Below are positions 34,832-47,679 of a DNA stretch of 64,000 nt, piece after piece. The stretch is from Chiua virens (Eukaryota > Basidiomycota > Agaricomycetes > Boletales > Boletaceae). The position numbers were made by a program, and so were the translations under genes. Position 1 is the stretch's first letter; each line of letters starts with the position of its first letter. Location: NCBI GenBank assembly GCA_019787685.1, contig JAHNUO010000015.1:62001-126000 (forward strand), read 5' to 3'. Below the pieces are notes generated by a model. The model saw nothing but the letters and a program-made list of their open reading frames with translations, did not search any database and was not told the origin of the DNA.

Positions 34832-37800
34832 TCACCAACGCGTCCAGGAAGTAAACGTCTCTTGGAACCCATCCCGGTTATACTCCTCGTTGATAATCCC
34901 CTGTTCACCGATTGTGAGTTGGTAGGTGGTCCCAACCGTCGAGATGCTGTACAGCGTAATCGTGGAGACGTCATCAATGTTAAGAATACCGTTTTGACAG
35001 GTATAGTTAGAAAGGCAGCCTTGGGTGTAATTCTACGACGCCACAATTGACGGCCAGTGAGTTACCTAGTCGACATCTGGATGTTAGATACGTACCTGGA
35101 AGAAGCTGTAGAACCCAGCGCCTGATGGAATTGTGAGAAGATGTTCAATTTCCGTGGACGAGACGACCTTACCGAAGATGGTGATGTCCCAAGATTGCTG
35201 CACATACATAGCCCATGCCATAGGGCTCGATGAGTTGTACCACACGGGATCATAGTAGTAGGCATTGTAGTGGAAAGGTTCGGGCGGAGGTGGAACCGGT
35301 TGATAGTAGGGCTAGTTTGGTTACAGTTCAAGGTCCAGGTTATTGAAAATAACGGACGATGACATACAGTCTCGGTTTGCGCGAGGCCAATCCAATGATT
35401 TTGAGCACCGTGCAGGTTATATTGGTATAGAGCACAATGTTCAGCTGCGGATGATAAATCAGAGCCGCAATGTCTGGAGCAGTAGCACACTTACATGCTA
35501 ATACGAACGTCAGTGATGCACATATTCTCGGGCAGGCTGAGCGACTCACCAGTACCGATCATCCACACAGGCCCGTAGGATTCTGACAGGATCCCACGTC
35601 CAGAGAAAATACTCGTTTGACGAGAGTAAGGATCGTCGAGATCGTGGTCGGCATTCCAAACCCAAGTTCCCTACCACAAGTCAGTAAATGGCAGGTTAGC
35701 GTCCCTAGATCACCCACCTCAAGGTATGCGCTCGACCCCGGTGTCAGGTGCAGAGCCATGAAGGCAGCCTGGCAATCAGGGCTGAGGATTTCCTGCAGGG
35801 CACTCGGGGTACTGCAGGTTCGTACCGTCAGCTAACAGCAAGGAAATGTCAGTTCACATTACGCATGTCGTTCGATGCATTACCTCCACCAAGACTGGAG
35901 TTGAATCAAACTCAGAATGGTCACAGGAGGAATAAAGGACTTTGACTAACCGGAAAACAGTGTCCCACATGCCTGTACCACCCTGGTATGGTTCTTGTAC
36001 GTTCCATTCGACGAGGATAGCACCGGGTGCTATGAAGATTAAGTAAAGGCTCTCGATGTTGTTCTGAGCGACATACCAGGTCCGACGGTAGAGAAGATAA
36101 TGTCCTGTAACCTCGAAAACACCATTAGACCAAGGTGCACCAGCTTGTACCATCACTCTAGGGTTGTACTGATCTTGGAAATTTGCCCCACCGCCAAGGA
36201 TGACTGACCAGGCCTCTCCTGCGATCTGCGTACCCGCAGGAATATAAAGGGTATCCGTGATATAGTAAGTTCCAGCGTCGATAAAGATGAGTTTGCAACC
36301 AGAAAACTGTTTTCCGCGATAATTTTAGCGTCGCCACGGCGGCAGTCTCAAGACGTACCATATTAAAGACGTTCTGTAAGGCTGCTGTATCAGTCCGTGT
36401 AACCATCACCGACCGCACCATACGACTTCACGCTGACAATCTGATCCAGCGAATAGTCGGGATACTGAGGATGTCCTTTTCCGAATATGTAACCTTCCGA
36501 GTCGACAATGTTCCATGGTTTTTCCGGTAGGCTCGATATATCCTTGGACATAGCGAGGTGTCCCATCGTCCCCAACGTACACGTTACCTTGAGCCCATGA
36601 CTCAATGGTCATCGAGTTTGTGGAGCCCTCGAGGATAACCTTGCCATTCTCAACTGCAACTGCAACTGGAACGTTGTAAAGCTGGGCATTATTTAACACA
36701 ATGGAACCAGATAGTGTGCCGTTGCTTGCAGTTGTAGTTTGGACGAAGACAGGGGTATCGACTACTGTCGCATCAATGATGGCTTCAGAACCAACAGTCT
36801 AATTCTCATCAATAACATGAAACAAAAAGCTATTATAACATATACTCACCTGAGTGGCCGAGGTTGTCCCACCAGTCGTCAGGCGGAAACCGACCTGCAA
36901 TTGGGTGGTAAGAGAATTGAAGAACCGAAAGGTACTGTATATACCGTGCAATTGTTGATAAATACTCGCTGGTAAGTCCAGCCTGCCCGACTCGTGAGAA
37001 GCTATCCGCAAGACAAAATGCTCAAGTCGTACCCCAACTCCACGCAGCATTGATGCCTTGAATAATTGTCATAAAAATAGTAGAAAGGTTATATATACGT
37101 TATCAGTACTCACCAACGACCGCGTTATTGACAGTGATGTTGCGTACAGTAAACTGTTGGTTTCCGACAGAAATCCCATTCAGGCCTAGGTCCATTCATT
37201 GATTTGAGACGTAGATCAAGAGGAACAGACATACCTCCATTAAAAACGATATCTGCAAGTCAAGATTGAGCACTGAGCACAAGACCATATGAGATTGGAT
37301 TACATACCACCCATAAAACCACCGCTGACGCGCGAAGTAAGCAATAGATCTGTCTCGTTGCAGGAGTTTTTTCTTACCTTCCATCCTCCATGTAGAGCCC
37401 TGGAAAGTAGACGTCAATCTACTGCAAGTAAATTCCATACATATTTTTATCTATACCTTGGTGCTGCGTGCCATTCTCTTGTGACATTTCCACGACGACA
37501 TTGACCAACGAGGTCGCCTGGGATACTTGCCAGTGGAGACCAATTGCAGGCGCAGTGGCATTCATTTGACGCAGATCGATGACCAAATTACGCACGGAGC
37601 GGTAACTGTAGAACGACGCGTGAATATCATCGGAGAATGACCGCACGAGTCGCATAACGTACAAGTTGTTTTGATTGACAAACCATTGCGCACCACCACC
37701 ACCAGGGACATACGGATCGGCATCTAGGATACACGGTCAACATAAGCATCGTCACACGAAACCCGCGGCCGTTTACCGATAACAGCAAAACCCGTGAAAT

Positions 37801-38390
37801 TTGCAGCTGCAAGGAGAGTAGGGGGTGTTCTCGCGTCACCAATCATTTGGGTATAGTAGTACGTGTCGATGGCAGAAGATACAAGGTAGGTGCTGGCAGT
37901 TTATTCAGCAAGCCGTCGCACTGGCACAGCGGTATTTCCTACCCTGGCGGGAAATATACAATTGCAGGTGTAATACTAGGAATAATGAGATGTCTGAGTG
38001 AAACGGGAGGAAGCATGGATGGCACTCACGTTGACGATTCACATCCGTAGCCACAGCGATCTCCGTAGGACATGGCGGCGCTGGAAAACACGTTTAACGA
38101 AAAAAACTGCACGAGAATCAAAGGTCGAACTTGATAGCAGTAGTATCGTCAGTCACACCATCACCTTTTGCGCCATAATCCATTACATTGCGGAAGACAG
38201 TGTAATTCGTGTTGGGATTGAACGCGGCGGTTCCTTGATGCTTAATATTTTGTAGCCAATATGGCTCGCCTGGCGGAGCGTCACCGGATGTTAAGGGTGC
38301 CGTGCAAGATGATCCGAGGGCGAAAACGAAGGGCGTGAAGAGCAAGCAAACGCTTGCGAACAGCAATGCGAGGCCGGGACGTCGAGACAT
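34832..38390 (-). CDS. Secreted GH55 exo-beta-1,3-glucanase (pectate-lyase-like fold, apparent frameshifts)
   Basis: Extracellular beta-1,3-glucanase of family GH55, expected to trim beta-1,3-glucan. About 20 small exons. The N-terminus is a signal peptide (basic MSRRPG, then a hydrophobic core ending FVFALG). Two parallel beta-helix repeats are visible, each starting with the family motif: NVMDYGAKGDGVTDDT near residue 65 and SVKSYGAVGDGYTDDTAALQ in the second half. Also seen are AIVYFPPGTYLVSS, GLHWQVSQATSLVNV, FIDAGTYYITDTLYIPAGTQ, GEAWSVILGGGANFQDQ, ILVEWNVQEP and ALHLTPGSSAYLE. The last exon starts after a GT-AG intron ending at 35035 and ends FTSWTRW. Four one-base breaks occur inside this text, near 36521 (A5 run), 36395, 36104 and 35777. 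The reading resumes each time, so the gene is probably intact in the organism. Confidence 0.88.
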
Positions 38391-39226
38391 GGCGACAATC
38401 TACCCTATGGGCAGAGAGCGTCTTTTAAAAGGTGCGGGACGCAGGTGAGAGAAGGAGCGTGCGGGGTGTGGGTTGAAAGTAACTCCCGGGATGCTTTTTC
38501 GGTTCTTACTCAATATTAGCGCCGCGAGGCCATAAAGTGCTCCGAACAACGTTAACAAGGAGTAGAATTCCTTGTGTTGTACGTACAGGCGCGTGTTTGG
38601 GAAGCGAAAGCGGAAGTCACTATCCTATTTGAACGGTGCTTGGAGGATCTGCCCATGCCTGCTCAGCGGCTCGTAGCAGGTTAGAGGCATGCCAAGATGG
38701 TTGGTCCAAACGGCTATTATTACGCAATGAACTGGGATTGCAAATTTGAGGTGCCATGGCAAAGACGACGGCGTGTGGGACGTAGAGTGGTCAGCTGTCA
38801 CAAGCGTAAGAAAATAACCCTGACAGTGGGAAAAGAGCACATTGTGGAGTTGGTATACAGCGTTGGAATACATAGCGGTGGATGAAGGTGACTGTGAAAG
38901 CGGGCCGCGAGTCTGTCATTGTCACGGTTTAACTAAAAATGGATTCCGAGTAGAGAGATCAGATGATATCCGCCCGGGATAGAATCAGATCACAAACATT
39001 ATTCGGATCATCCGATATGTTGAAGATCTTTTAGGCTGTACTTCAGTTTTGATCTGTAGGATTGTTGTGTTACGTAATGCTTCTTCCATTTCGGAGACAA
39101 ATGTAATTGTTGTTCATCCCGTACATATACTATATTGACCCTGCACTCATTTCCCTCTATTTCACGACCTCTTCGCCCCAGTCCTCTTTAATTCTCTTTC
39201 CTTGTTTTTCTAATAAGGCGTCTGTG
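38391..39226. other. Divergent promoter interval, GH55 / 39-kb gene
   Basis: 0.8 kb between head-to-head genes, therefore containing both promoters. A TATACTATATT-like stretch near 39125-39136 could serve the plus-strand gene. No coding sequence supported. Confidence 0.45.
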
Positions 39227-40042
39227 ATGTCTTCATCCCCGTTATCCGTCTATCCCCACCTTCCTCCCACTTCTAATATCCTCAACTCCCAGCAACGCAC
39301 CCGTCTCGTGCGTTCAACCAGGAAACTTGGCGCCGTTCTGGGAACTACGCCCGCCCTCTTGGAAAACGATACCTCCTACACGATCCTTCCCTTGGAAGAT
39401 CAACACCTAGAGTGTTGAAACGTCAAGGTTCTATTTTTACACACCACCAATATTCCAGTTCGTTATCTGTCGCGTCCACCTCCACCTCCACCACTATCGC
39501 TTCCTCGTCCCATCGTCCTTCTCCGTCCGTACCCTCCATCTCAGTTCTTCCCTACAACGGTGCACCCGATTTGCAGAGGACCCCATACCCAATAGTTCCT
39601 CCTGGCCTCTCCAGCAGTCGCAAGTGTCGTCTTGGTGACAAACCACCTAAGCTCTATCTACGGCTTGACACAGTGTCTATCTCATCCACGGACACTCGCT
39701 TTGCACCATCCCTCTCCCCATCCGCATGTTCAGCCCCCCCTACCCCTATCACGCCTACCGTGCCCGACGAAGCGGAAATTCGCCGGAAGCGTATGGCCAA
39801 ACTGGCTCGCCATCTAGGCGAGAGGATTCCTGCTGAGCTCGTCTCGACTCCTGAGCCAAATCTGAAACCTTATTGCGACTCCTCTCGGCCGTACTAGGCG
39901 ACGCAGCCAATCGGTTCATCTGCACAGCAAACCAGTTCGCACATTGAATAACAAACTCCCTCCGCAAGATTGGGTGGGTGAATGGAATCGCTCGGACATC
40001 CAAGATGTCCAAAGGGAACTTCGGAATTTGAGGCTCCAGTAA
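39227..40042 (+). CDS. Short unidentified protein, conserved-looking, with two apparent frameshifts
   Basis: A roughly 270-residue intronless protein is suggested by three overlapping frames that read on from one another: MSSSPLSVYPHLPP to RLVRSTRKLGAVLGTTP and LLEND; then TPRVLKRQGSIFTHHQYSSS through a Ser-rich tract, PPKLYLRLD and RRKRMAKLARHLGERIPAEL; then RRRSQSVHLHSKPVRTLNNK to DWVGEWNRSDIQDVQRELRN and a stop at 40040-40042. The frame changes near 39381-39395 and near 39888. The basic, structured-looking ends (RSTRKLGAVLG, KLARHLGER, EWNRSDIQDV) resemble small conserved basidiomycete proteins I have no name for. Function unknown. Decay rather than sequence error cannot be excluded here. 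Confidence 0.6.
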
Positions 40043-41283
40043 ACGACGTCGTTTCCTCGCTTTGTACATTATTAGCTACTAGTTGCTGGTCACGCTAGGT
40101 ATCATTCTATTCTGACACGATCCTTATGCCTCTTATGACCAACCCATTCTTTTTGCATCAATATCGAACTTTCCGTTCAGGATAGTATTACTGCACTATA
40201 TGACAACAGTACATGTTAATAATATCTGTTCTTTTCACCTAGTCTTGTCCCAATTCGAAAATTACCGTACATCTGATTCCCACGACATTCGTGCTTCGGC
40301 TGAGTGCGACGTAGGGAGCTGAGGTGCATGACCTTCGAGTCATTCAACTTGGACTTGGACCAGATTATCACGGCATCCAACTTCGTTCGCTTGTTGAGAC
40401 ACGCTGTCGCCATGTGATCCCCACCCTACTACGTACATGAAGTCCCCAATCCCAGCAGATTCGAATTAACCTCGCAGGACAAAGTCACGCGGTGTGGCGG
40501 AGACGTGACGTGCCACCAGCAGCCAGTGACGCAAATATTGGTATTTGGAGAATTTTATTGCGCAAAGTACGGTCCGTAGCCACTGATGACTGTATCATCG
40601 ATGATTAGCGTTTACTACATAGTTATCGGTCAGTGCTAGTGATCCGATCATCGTCATGCATCATGCTCGTCACGGCAAATGCGTGCAAGACTGGGACTGA
40701 GCTGTAACGGCTATTCACCATAACGGCCTGAGGCCTGAGCGCTGAGCGCTGAGCCCCCGATCGACCAGTCCGATCAGCGAACACTAATACATCCGCGTCA
40801 ATGGATCACCGCGCGCTCTGGAAGAATGGCTTGCCAGCGATTCAAATCCCGAGGATGTCGCGCGCAACAGCAGCCTATCTGGCATCTCGGACCGACGACT
40901 TTTATCGTCTGAAATGGGTCAGGACTCGTACTCAATAAACCTGCTTAGGCTGTTCGCCACGTCAGGCTGTTGAGTTCTCCGTGAACACATGCCACCGTAG
41001 TGTCGCTGGCGAGTCAAACACGTTGGAGTCATCCTCAGTAGCCAAGACACAACTAGGTGGCGACTTTCAAATAATGTATCGCATGAGGTGACTGAGGCGT
41101 TCGGCACTCTGGCACACCAAATCGTGACAGGGTGTCCCAACTGGTATTTCTCCCTGTCATTCGCCTAGTTTTGAATGCCATTTCACTTTCAGGGACCAAT
41201 CTTCCTGCTGGTATTTAACCAGCCCCATGTTTCTTATCTCCATCGACAACCTCAGGTTCTCACTTTCAAGTTCCCAAAGAGTC
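40043..41283. other. Intergenic upstream of P450 gene 1
   Basis: 1.2 kb without a supported gene. It includes a short GC-rich tandem run at 40725-40754 and the promoter of the first P450 gene. Confidence 0.5.
40725..40754 (+). repeat. Short tandem run of GGCCTGA / GCGCTGA units
   Basis: Two GGCCTGA-type units followed by three GCGCTGA/GCTGAGC-type units over 30 bp. A simple direct repeat in an intergenic region, with no evident role. Confidence 0.6.
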
Positions 41284-43305
41284 ATGCTCATGCTCAATCA
41301 AGGCTGGTTTTTGTTGTTTGCGGCGTGTCTCACTGCCATCCTTCTCAGTGTTTGGCTATACACCTACAGCGTCATTGGTCTACGAAAGGGGCTACCCATT
41401 CCCCCAGGACCCAAAGGACATTGGTTATTCGGGACTCAATTTCCAAGGTCTCGGTAAATAATTTCAAGTTCTCGATTAACGTTCCAGAAGTCATTTTCAT
41501 ACGTGATCACCAGTGCGCCATTCAAGCTCGCTGATATGACAGGAGATTATGGACCAGTATTTTCTCTGAGGCAAGGGCCTAGACTTTTCGTGATCATCGG
41601 ACGGTACCATGCAGCAATGGAGATCATGGAGAAAGAAGGCGCATCCGTCGCCGATCGGCCCCGCTCTATTGCGGCGGGGGAGACGCTCTCTGGGGGCATG
41701 AGACTGGTTACAGAAGGCGTCGGAGACCGATTCCGCCGACTTCGAAGGTGATGCTGCTCGGGGCTCGATTATAATTCTACCATCTGTCTAACCTTGCTCG
41801 TGGCGGATGTAGAGCTTTGCATGCGTTGTTGCAGGGGAAAATTGCGAGAACGTACGAGCCAAAGCAAGTCCATCATGCAAAGAACCTCTTGCTTGATATT
41901 CTGGATGACCCAGAACATCATCAGATGCATGCCAAACGGTGCGTGCGATTTCCAATACGTTCCAGACGCGTCTGAGTCTCTCGTCAGATACGCAGGGTCC
42001 GTGATCATGGATATCACGTACGGAAAACCACCTAGCTCGTGCACCGATTCCGAGATTGTCGCTGTCAATCGCAATGTCGACCGATTATGTCGAGCTTTAC
42101 GTCCTGGTGCATATCTTGTCGACACGTATCCTATTCTGCGATATGTCCCTGGGTATCTCAGCCAACTGAAACAATGGCACCAGGCAGAACTCGCGCTTTT
42201 CGAAGGACAGCTGGACGCTGTTCGGAAACAGATGGTGACTACCCCTTAAACACAATAGATGAACACACTTAAGTATCGAACAGGCAGAGGGCAAAGCACG
42301 CCCATGTTTCGCCAAATTGCTCATTGAACAGCAAAGTGACTACCAAATCGAGGATAAGGAGATGGCGTACGTGGCTGGCGTCATGTTTGGTGCGGGGTCA
42401 GATGCAGTGAGTTCACCCCTAGGAAGATTCGAATGTCGGACATGTCCGTAACCGATTTGTGCAGACTGCATCCGCGATCACGATCGCGATCATGGCGGCT
42501 GCACTATACCCAGAAGCCCAGGTAATAGTACAAGAGGAATTGGATAGTGTTGTTGGACGGGAAAGATGTGAGTGAGGATCTGCATCCAGCGTTGACCCAT
42601 GGATCATTGAGAGCGCCACCTTATAGTACCAGTCTTTGCGGACCAGGAAATGCTTCCTCAGCTAGTCGCTTTTACACTTGAATGTTGTAGATGGCGGCCA
42701 GTTGTCGTTGGAGGTACACTGCGTGTTTCTCTACGGGATACCACGGTGCACTCATGCCGAAGTCCACAGGCCTCCCCCATCGTGCAACGAAAGATATCAT
42801 CTGGCGAGGCTATGTGATTCCGAAAGGCGCGACGGTCATCGGAAATCATTGGTAAGTATTCATTAGCCTCTGAGGGACCGTATATAACAGTCACCCTCTA
42901 GGGCAATTGCCAACGACCCAGACGTCTTTCCAAACCCCGAGAGGTTCGACCCACAACGTTGGTTGACTGCGGAGGGCAAGGTACGAAACGACATCCGGTT
43001 CTGTACATATGGGTTCGGACGAAGGCAAGTGTCGATGACGGGAATGTGACCAAGCATGATTTAACACTGTCCGGCGCAGGACCTGTCCTGCACTGCACGT
43101 CGCGGATCGCTCCATGTTCATAACCACTGCCCTCATCCTCTGGGCGTTCCATATATCCGAGGACCCAAAAGCACCTATCGACGCGTTTGATTTTACGGAT
43201 TCGGCGAACCAACATGCAGCACCGTTCCAGGCGGTTTTCGAGCCCCGCTCGAGCGAGGCGCATATCAGGGGTTTGTGTACTCAGGGAGCGATCGAGGATT
43301 TGTAA
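41284..43305 (+). CDS. Cytochrome P450, t​andem copy 1
   Basis: Membrane-anchored haem-thiolate monooxygenase of a basidiomycete microsomal CYP family; substrate unknown. Ten exons: 41284-41453, 41514-41747, 41813-41938, 41988-42234, 42284-42406, 42465-42567, 42627-42713, 42770-42851, 42902-43024, 43080-43305. They sum to 1521 nt, 506 aa, in frame. Landmarks: N-terminal membrane anchor (LFAACLTAILLSVWLY), proline-rich hinge LPIPPGPKGHWLFG, I-helix AGSDATAS, ExxR in LECCRWRP, PERF-like FPNPERFDPQRWL, and the haem loop YGFGRRTCPALHVADR with the axial Cys. The residue two after Cys is Ala; copy 2 has the commoner Gly. The intron before the haem exon has a GC donor where copy 2 has GT. Confidence 0.93.
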
Positions 43306-45650
43306 AGAAGTGTACAAATGTCGGGGCCGGGCAAGTAAGGTCGAGAATGACGGGCAAAGCACCCACTCCGGCGGTTCGTCCATGTCGATCGCACTGGATT
43401 TGTATACTATGGCTTGTATTCTGATCAAATCTGGGGCGTCGTCCTTGTACATTTGTAGTACGTTGTGTATTCATTATGAACCTGTAAACCGTCGAGATGT
43501 AGATTCCATGCGACTGTCGGGATCGATCAGATTGTTTGAGGCTGTCGAGACGACTCGGGGCCGCCAACTGAAGTACTGACCTACGCATGCCCAGGTTGCT
43601 ATCATAGTCTGGTCTTCGGCGGGTCAGGGGAATCTTGAGTCCGCAACTCGGATGGTTCCCGGCAAACTTTCACACCCTGTGATTACCTTGTCAAGTATTT
43701 CCAAGGCATTGCGAATAATGATAACGGTGGTGCCTCCAAGCCTTGAGCTTTCCACGATATGTGCAATAATATGTAAATTGATAAGTGCATACTATGAATA
43801 TAAGAGATTACAACTTGAAGGGATTCTAGGACGTTGTCAGAAAGCTTGCACTGACCAAGAGATACACGTGGATTTAAGGCTCATGTAACAAATGAAATGA
43901 CGATGCTACTTTGCTACTTTGAAGCACAATAACTCACAGAAATTTTTGATCCTGGTATTACTAAAATCTCTCGGACAGGACGATCCGGCACACCGTCAGG
44001 CTCGATACCAATTTCCAACTGCTCGAACTGACATGTCCCCTGGGCAAGCTGTGCCTCAAAAACAGTCGATCGGCTCTGACTAGCCTTGAAAGTTGAGCTG
44101 AGAAGTTGAGTATCTTTTCGTGTGATACGCCCGCTATGTCATGACCGAACGGTTGGCATCCGAGTTGTGATATATTCGTTGAATATTCCGTACTATGGCG
44201 TCCATCACCTCATGTTGAGAGGCGGCACTGAGTGCGGGTGTGTATTTAGTTTCATGATAACTTAAACCGTGACAGGTGACAATTAGACCGATGACCAGTA
44301 ACTTGAATGAGTACCAGGGAAAAGTAAGGAGCGTGATAATCCACCCTGCAGTATTACTTAAGGGTTTATAGACAACCCACAATTTTTGAAAAATTTGATT
44401 ATAAGGTTGTGAATGACTATCACGTTCCGAACTTCCTGACTTTTCCCTGATGCCAGTGGATGCTCGAAATTGGTTAACAGCGTCAAGTTTTAGATTGAAG
44501 CCCCAGCTGAGTTTCTGCCAGCGTGCATGCGCACTATCACGAGGCAAGCGATTACTAACGCTGGTTCCAAGAACCTGAACATGGGCGCTCAGTCGACAGC
44601 ATGGCCGCGGCAGTGCCATTTACAGGGTGGACATATCAGTGCCTTCCGCTCAAACTAGATTGCTGCACTCCCATGTCACGCTAGCGCTGGAATAACCGCG
44701 TGGGTTGTAACGCACACCAACACGTTGCACTGGCATCTTAAGATGGCGGTCATTAGCTGTCATTCCCCCGTGACTCTTAGCTGACAAATGTTCACAGATA
44801 GCTCCTTGAAGGGCGGGCGTGCCAGATCCCAACCATTGGCCTGGGCGGTCCCGGTCAAGCTTCAAAATGGTCCGTGGTTGTGACGGGCCGATTAGTAACA
44901 GTACTGGTGTCAAATCACTTGGCACAACATGTAGGGACAATCGTTTGCTACTAGCAAGTAGTCACCTCGATCGGATGGTCCATGTGATCACGGACAAATG
45001 GGGGTGTACCAACTGCCAAATTCGTTGTGTGTCAACTCATCGATTCAAGTTTATCACCGGTAAGTAGTAATACACTATCGAGTGCTTGCCACGTCATTCG
45101 GTTTTAAATCACCAATGTCACTGGCAGAAAGGCACTACAGCTGGACAATCGTCTTTGGGTCCACTCGAAGGGTTCGGAATGGACCCTAAGGAATTTGTTT
45201 ACTGCGCTTCAAGTTGATAACTTGTAAGCCATCCGCTTTCATGAGAATCGTTGGAAACAGACCTATTAGGTTGCACCTGGGAGACGCTCCCAACTGTAGC
45301 AGACAATGCTATTCGAACGGAACAACCTCAAGGCTTCACTTGCGAGAAAGGACGCATGGACGTTTCTGCCACGGATGTAAAAAGACGTTCCCAAGGTGAT
45401 GTGCCAGTGCTTCGCAAGCACAAGCGCGCTTGGCTTTCCGCGTAAGATAATATTTGCGAATCATGATGCGGCGACTGAAGCAATCGAGGAACACTATACA
45501 TTCTTAAGTGGCAATCTCACCGCCGCCTCTTGTTTGTGATACCGTTTCAGGCTCTTCCCTGAGAGGTCAATCTCACCCAGGGTGCGACCTACTAATATAA
45601 CTGACAACCTCCAGCGACGGATCCCCCACTTCTGCGATCACCATCTTGCC
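43306..45650. other. Spacer between the two P450 copies
   Basis: 2.3 kb without a supported gene. A 161-codon minus-strand ORF (44134-44619) has one hydrophobic segment (ITLLTFPWYSFKLLVIGLI) but no recognised motif or splice structure. No P450 fragment was found, so the duplication seems confined to the gene bodies and short flanks. Confidence 0.45.
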
Positions 45651-47679
45651 ATGCTCGTGCCCGACTCACGTTGGGTTTCTTTGTCGGTGGCATGCCTCAC
45701 TGTAGTCCTACTTGGTCGTTGGCTATACGTTAACGCTATTCGTTCACGAACGGGATTACCCCTCCCACCAGGACCCAGAGGACATTGGCTGTTTGGGACT
45801 CAATTCCCGAGGCACCGGTAAATACCTCTCCTGGATCAATGGCAGTGAAATATTTCTGACACATAATCACCAGTGCACCGTACAAGCTCGCGGAGATGAC
45901 CAAGGAATATGGCCCAGTCTTCTCGTTTAGACAGGGGTACGAGAACTTTTGTGGTTATCGGACGGTACCATGCGGCGATGGAGATCATGGAGAAGGAAGG
46001 TGCTTCCGTTGCTGATAGGCCCCGCTCGATTGCGGCAGGGGAGATCCTTTCAGGAGGGATCCGAGTGGTCACACAGGGTGTCGGGGAACGACTCCGACGA
46101 CTTCGAAGGTGACGATGCGTTCTTCTCTCTACGTGCTCGTTTTAATTTGGTGCTTTGTCTTGATTCTGTCACCCTCTCTTGGTTGACATAGAGTCTTACA
46201 TGCCGCATTGCAACCCAAAGCATCCGAAACCTACGAGCCTGTGCAATATCATCATGCAAAGAACGTGGTGCTTGATATCCTCGCCGACCCCGAACACCAT
46301 CAGATGCATGCTAGACGGTGCGTAATGACTACTATATTTTAAAGCGTGTTGAGGCTGCCAGTCAGATACGCGGCATCCGTGATAATGAATATCACGTACG
46401 GAAAGATCACGTCGACTTCTTACAGTGACCCCGAGGTCATCGCGGTCAACCGCTGTCTCGCGCAGTTTGGTCACGCCATACGTCCCGGTGCATACCTCGT
46501 CGATACATACCCCGTCCTCCAGTATATCCCTGGATATCTCAGCAAGTTGAAGAGATGGCACAAAGAGGAACTCGCACTTTTTGAAGGACAGTTGGACGCT
46601 GTACGGAAGCAAATGGTGACTACCTTTTACTATCACCGACGGGGAGATTAATGTGTCCAAACAGGCAGAGGGCAAGGCACGCCCATGCTTCGCCAAATTA
46701 CTCATTGAACGTCAGCTAGACTACCAGATCGAGAACAAGGAAATAGCATACGTAGCTGGCGCCATGTTTGGTGCGGGTTCAGATAGTGTAAGTTGAATCT
46801 GAACACTCGTCTGTTGCATGTATATCCGAGACTGATATGTGTAGACCGCGGCCGCGATTTCGATCGCCATCATGGCAGCTGCTTTGCATCCAGAAGCACA
46901 AGCGAGGGTGCAGGAAGAACTGGATACCATTGTTGGCCGGGACAGATGTACGTGACAAACGTGCATTCAGCGTTGATCCACCAATCGATGGTGCTGTCCG
47001 TAGTACCAACGTTCGCAGACCAAGAGATGCTGCCTCATGTGACTGCGTTCACACTCGAAAGTTTCAGGTGGCGGCCTGTGAGCATCGGAGGTATGGTACT
47101 GGGTTGTCGCTGTGTGCTATCAGAAACTCATACCCAGATCCATAAGGAGTCGCTCATCGCACAACGAAAGATATCGTCTGGGGAGGTTATGTGATACCAG
47201 AAGGCGCCACGGTGATCGGAAATCATTGGTAATTATCCACTGGAGTCCTGGGCATGGGGAATAATGGCAATATCCATCTAGGGCGATTGCGAACGATCCA
47301 GACGTCTTTCCGAACCCCGAGAGATTTGATCCCCAGCGCTGGTTGACTCCAGAGGGAAATGTACGAGACGACATCCGGTTTTGTACGTACGGCTTCGGAC
47401 GAAGGTACGTTTTCAGTGATACCAACCGAGTATGATTTGACACTGTTTCTGCGCAGAACTTGTCCCGGACTACACATCGCAAATCGCTCCATTTTCATGA
47501 ACACCGCTCTCATACTTTGGGCGTTTTGTATTTCGGACGATCCAAAGGCGCCTATTGACACGTTTGATTTCACGGAGACGGTCAATCAGCATCCAGCACC
47601 GTTCCGGGTGGTGTTTGAGCCGCGGTCGAGCGAGGCTGACATCCGGCGGTTGTGCTCGGAAAGCGTGAGTGAAGCCTGA
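45651..47679 (+). CDS. Cytochrome P450, tandem copy 2 (one apparent frameshift)
   Basis: Paralogue of the gene at 41284 with the same ten-exon layout: 45651-45817, 45874-46108, 46192-46317, 46366-46615, 46665-46787, 46845-46947, 47004-47090, 47147-47228, 47282-47404, 47457-47679. Six of the ten exons have exactly the same length as in copy 1. Exon 2 is 235 nt against 234: a G4 run near 45934-45937 carries one base too many between EYGPVFSFRQG and RTFVVIGRYH. Removing one base gives about 505 aa. Landmarks: anchor near residue 8-27, LPLPPGPRGHWLFG, I-helix AGSDSTAA, ExxR in LESFRWRP, FPNPERFDPQRWL and the haem loop YGFGRRTCPGLHIANR. Either a sequence error or a young pseudogene; the rest is intact, favouring the first. 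Confidence 0.88.

Noticed and set aside
36098..36105. GTTACAG as a 7-nt micro-intron in GH55
   Set aside because: The family text needs a residue pair equal to Val-Gln here (EVQDIIFSTVGP); deleting one base restores it, deleting seven does not.
40825..40845. B-box-like GATTCAAATCC, possible tRNA
   Set aside because: No matching A box, acceptor stem or anticodon arm could be folded around it on either strand.
44134..44619. 161-codon minus-strand ORF between the P450 copies as a gene
   Set aside because: One hydrophobic stretch only; no family resemblance, no supporting splice structure, and start and end are arbitrary.
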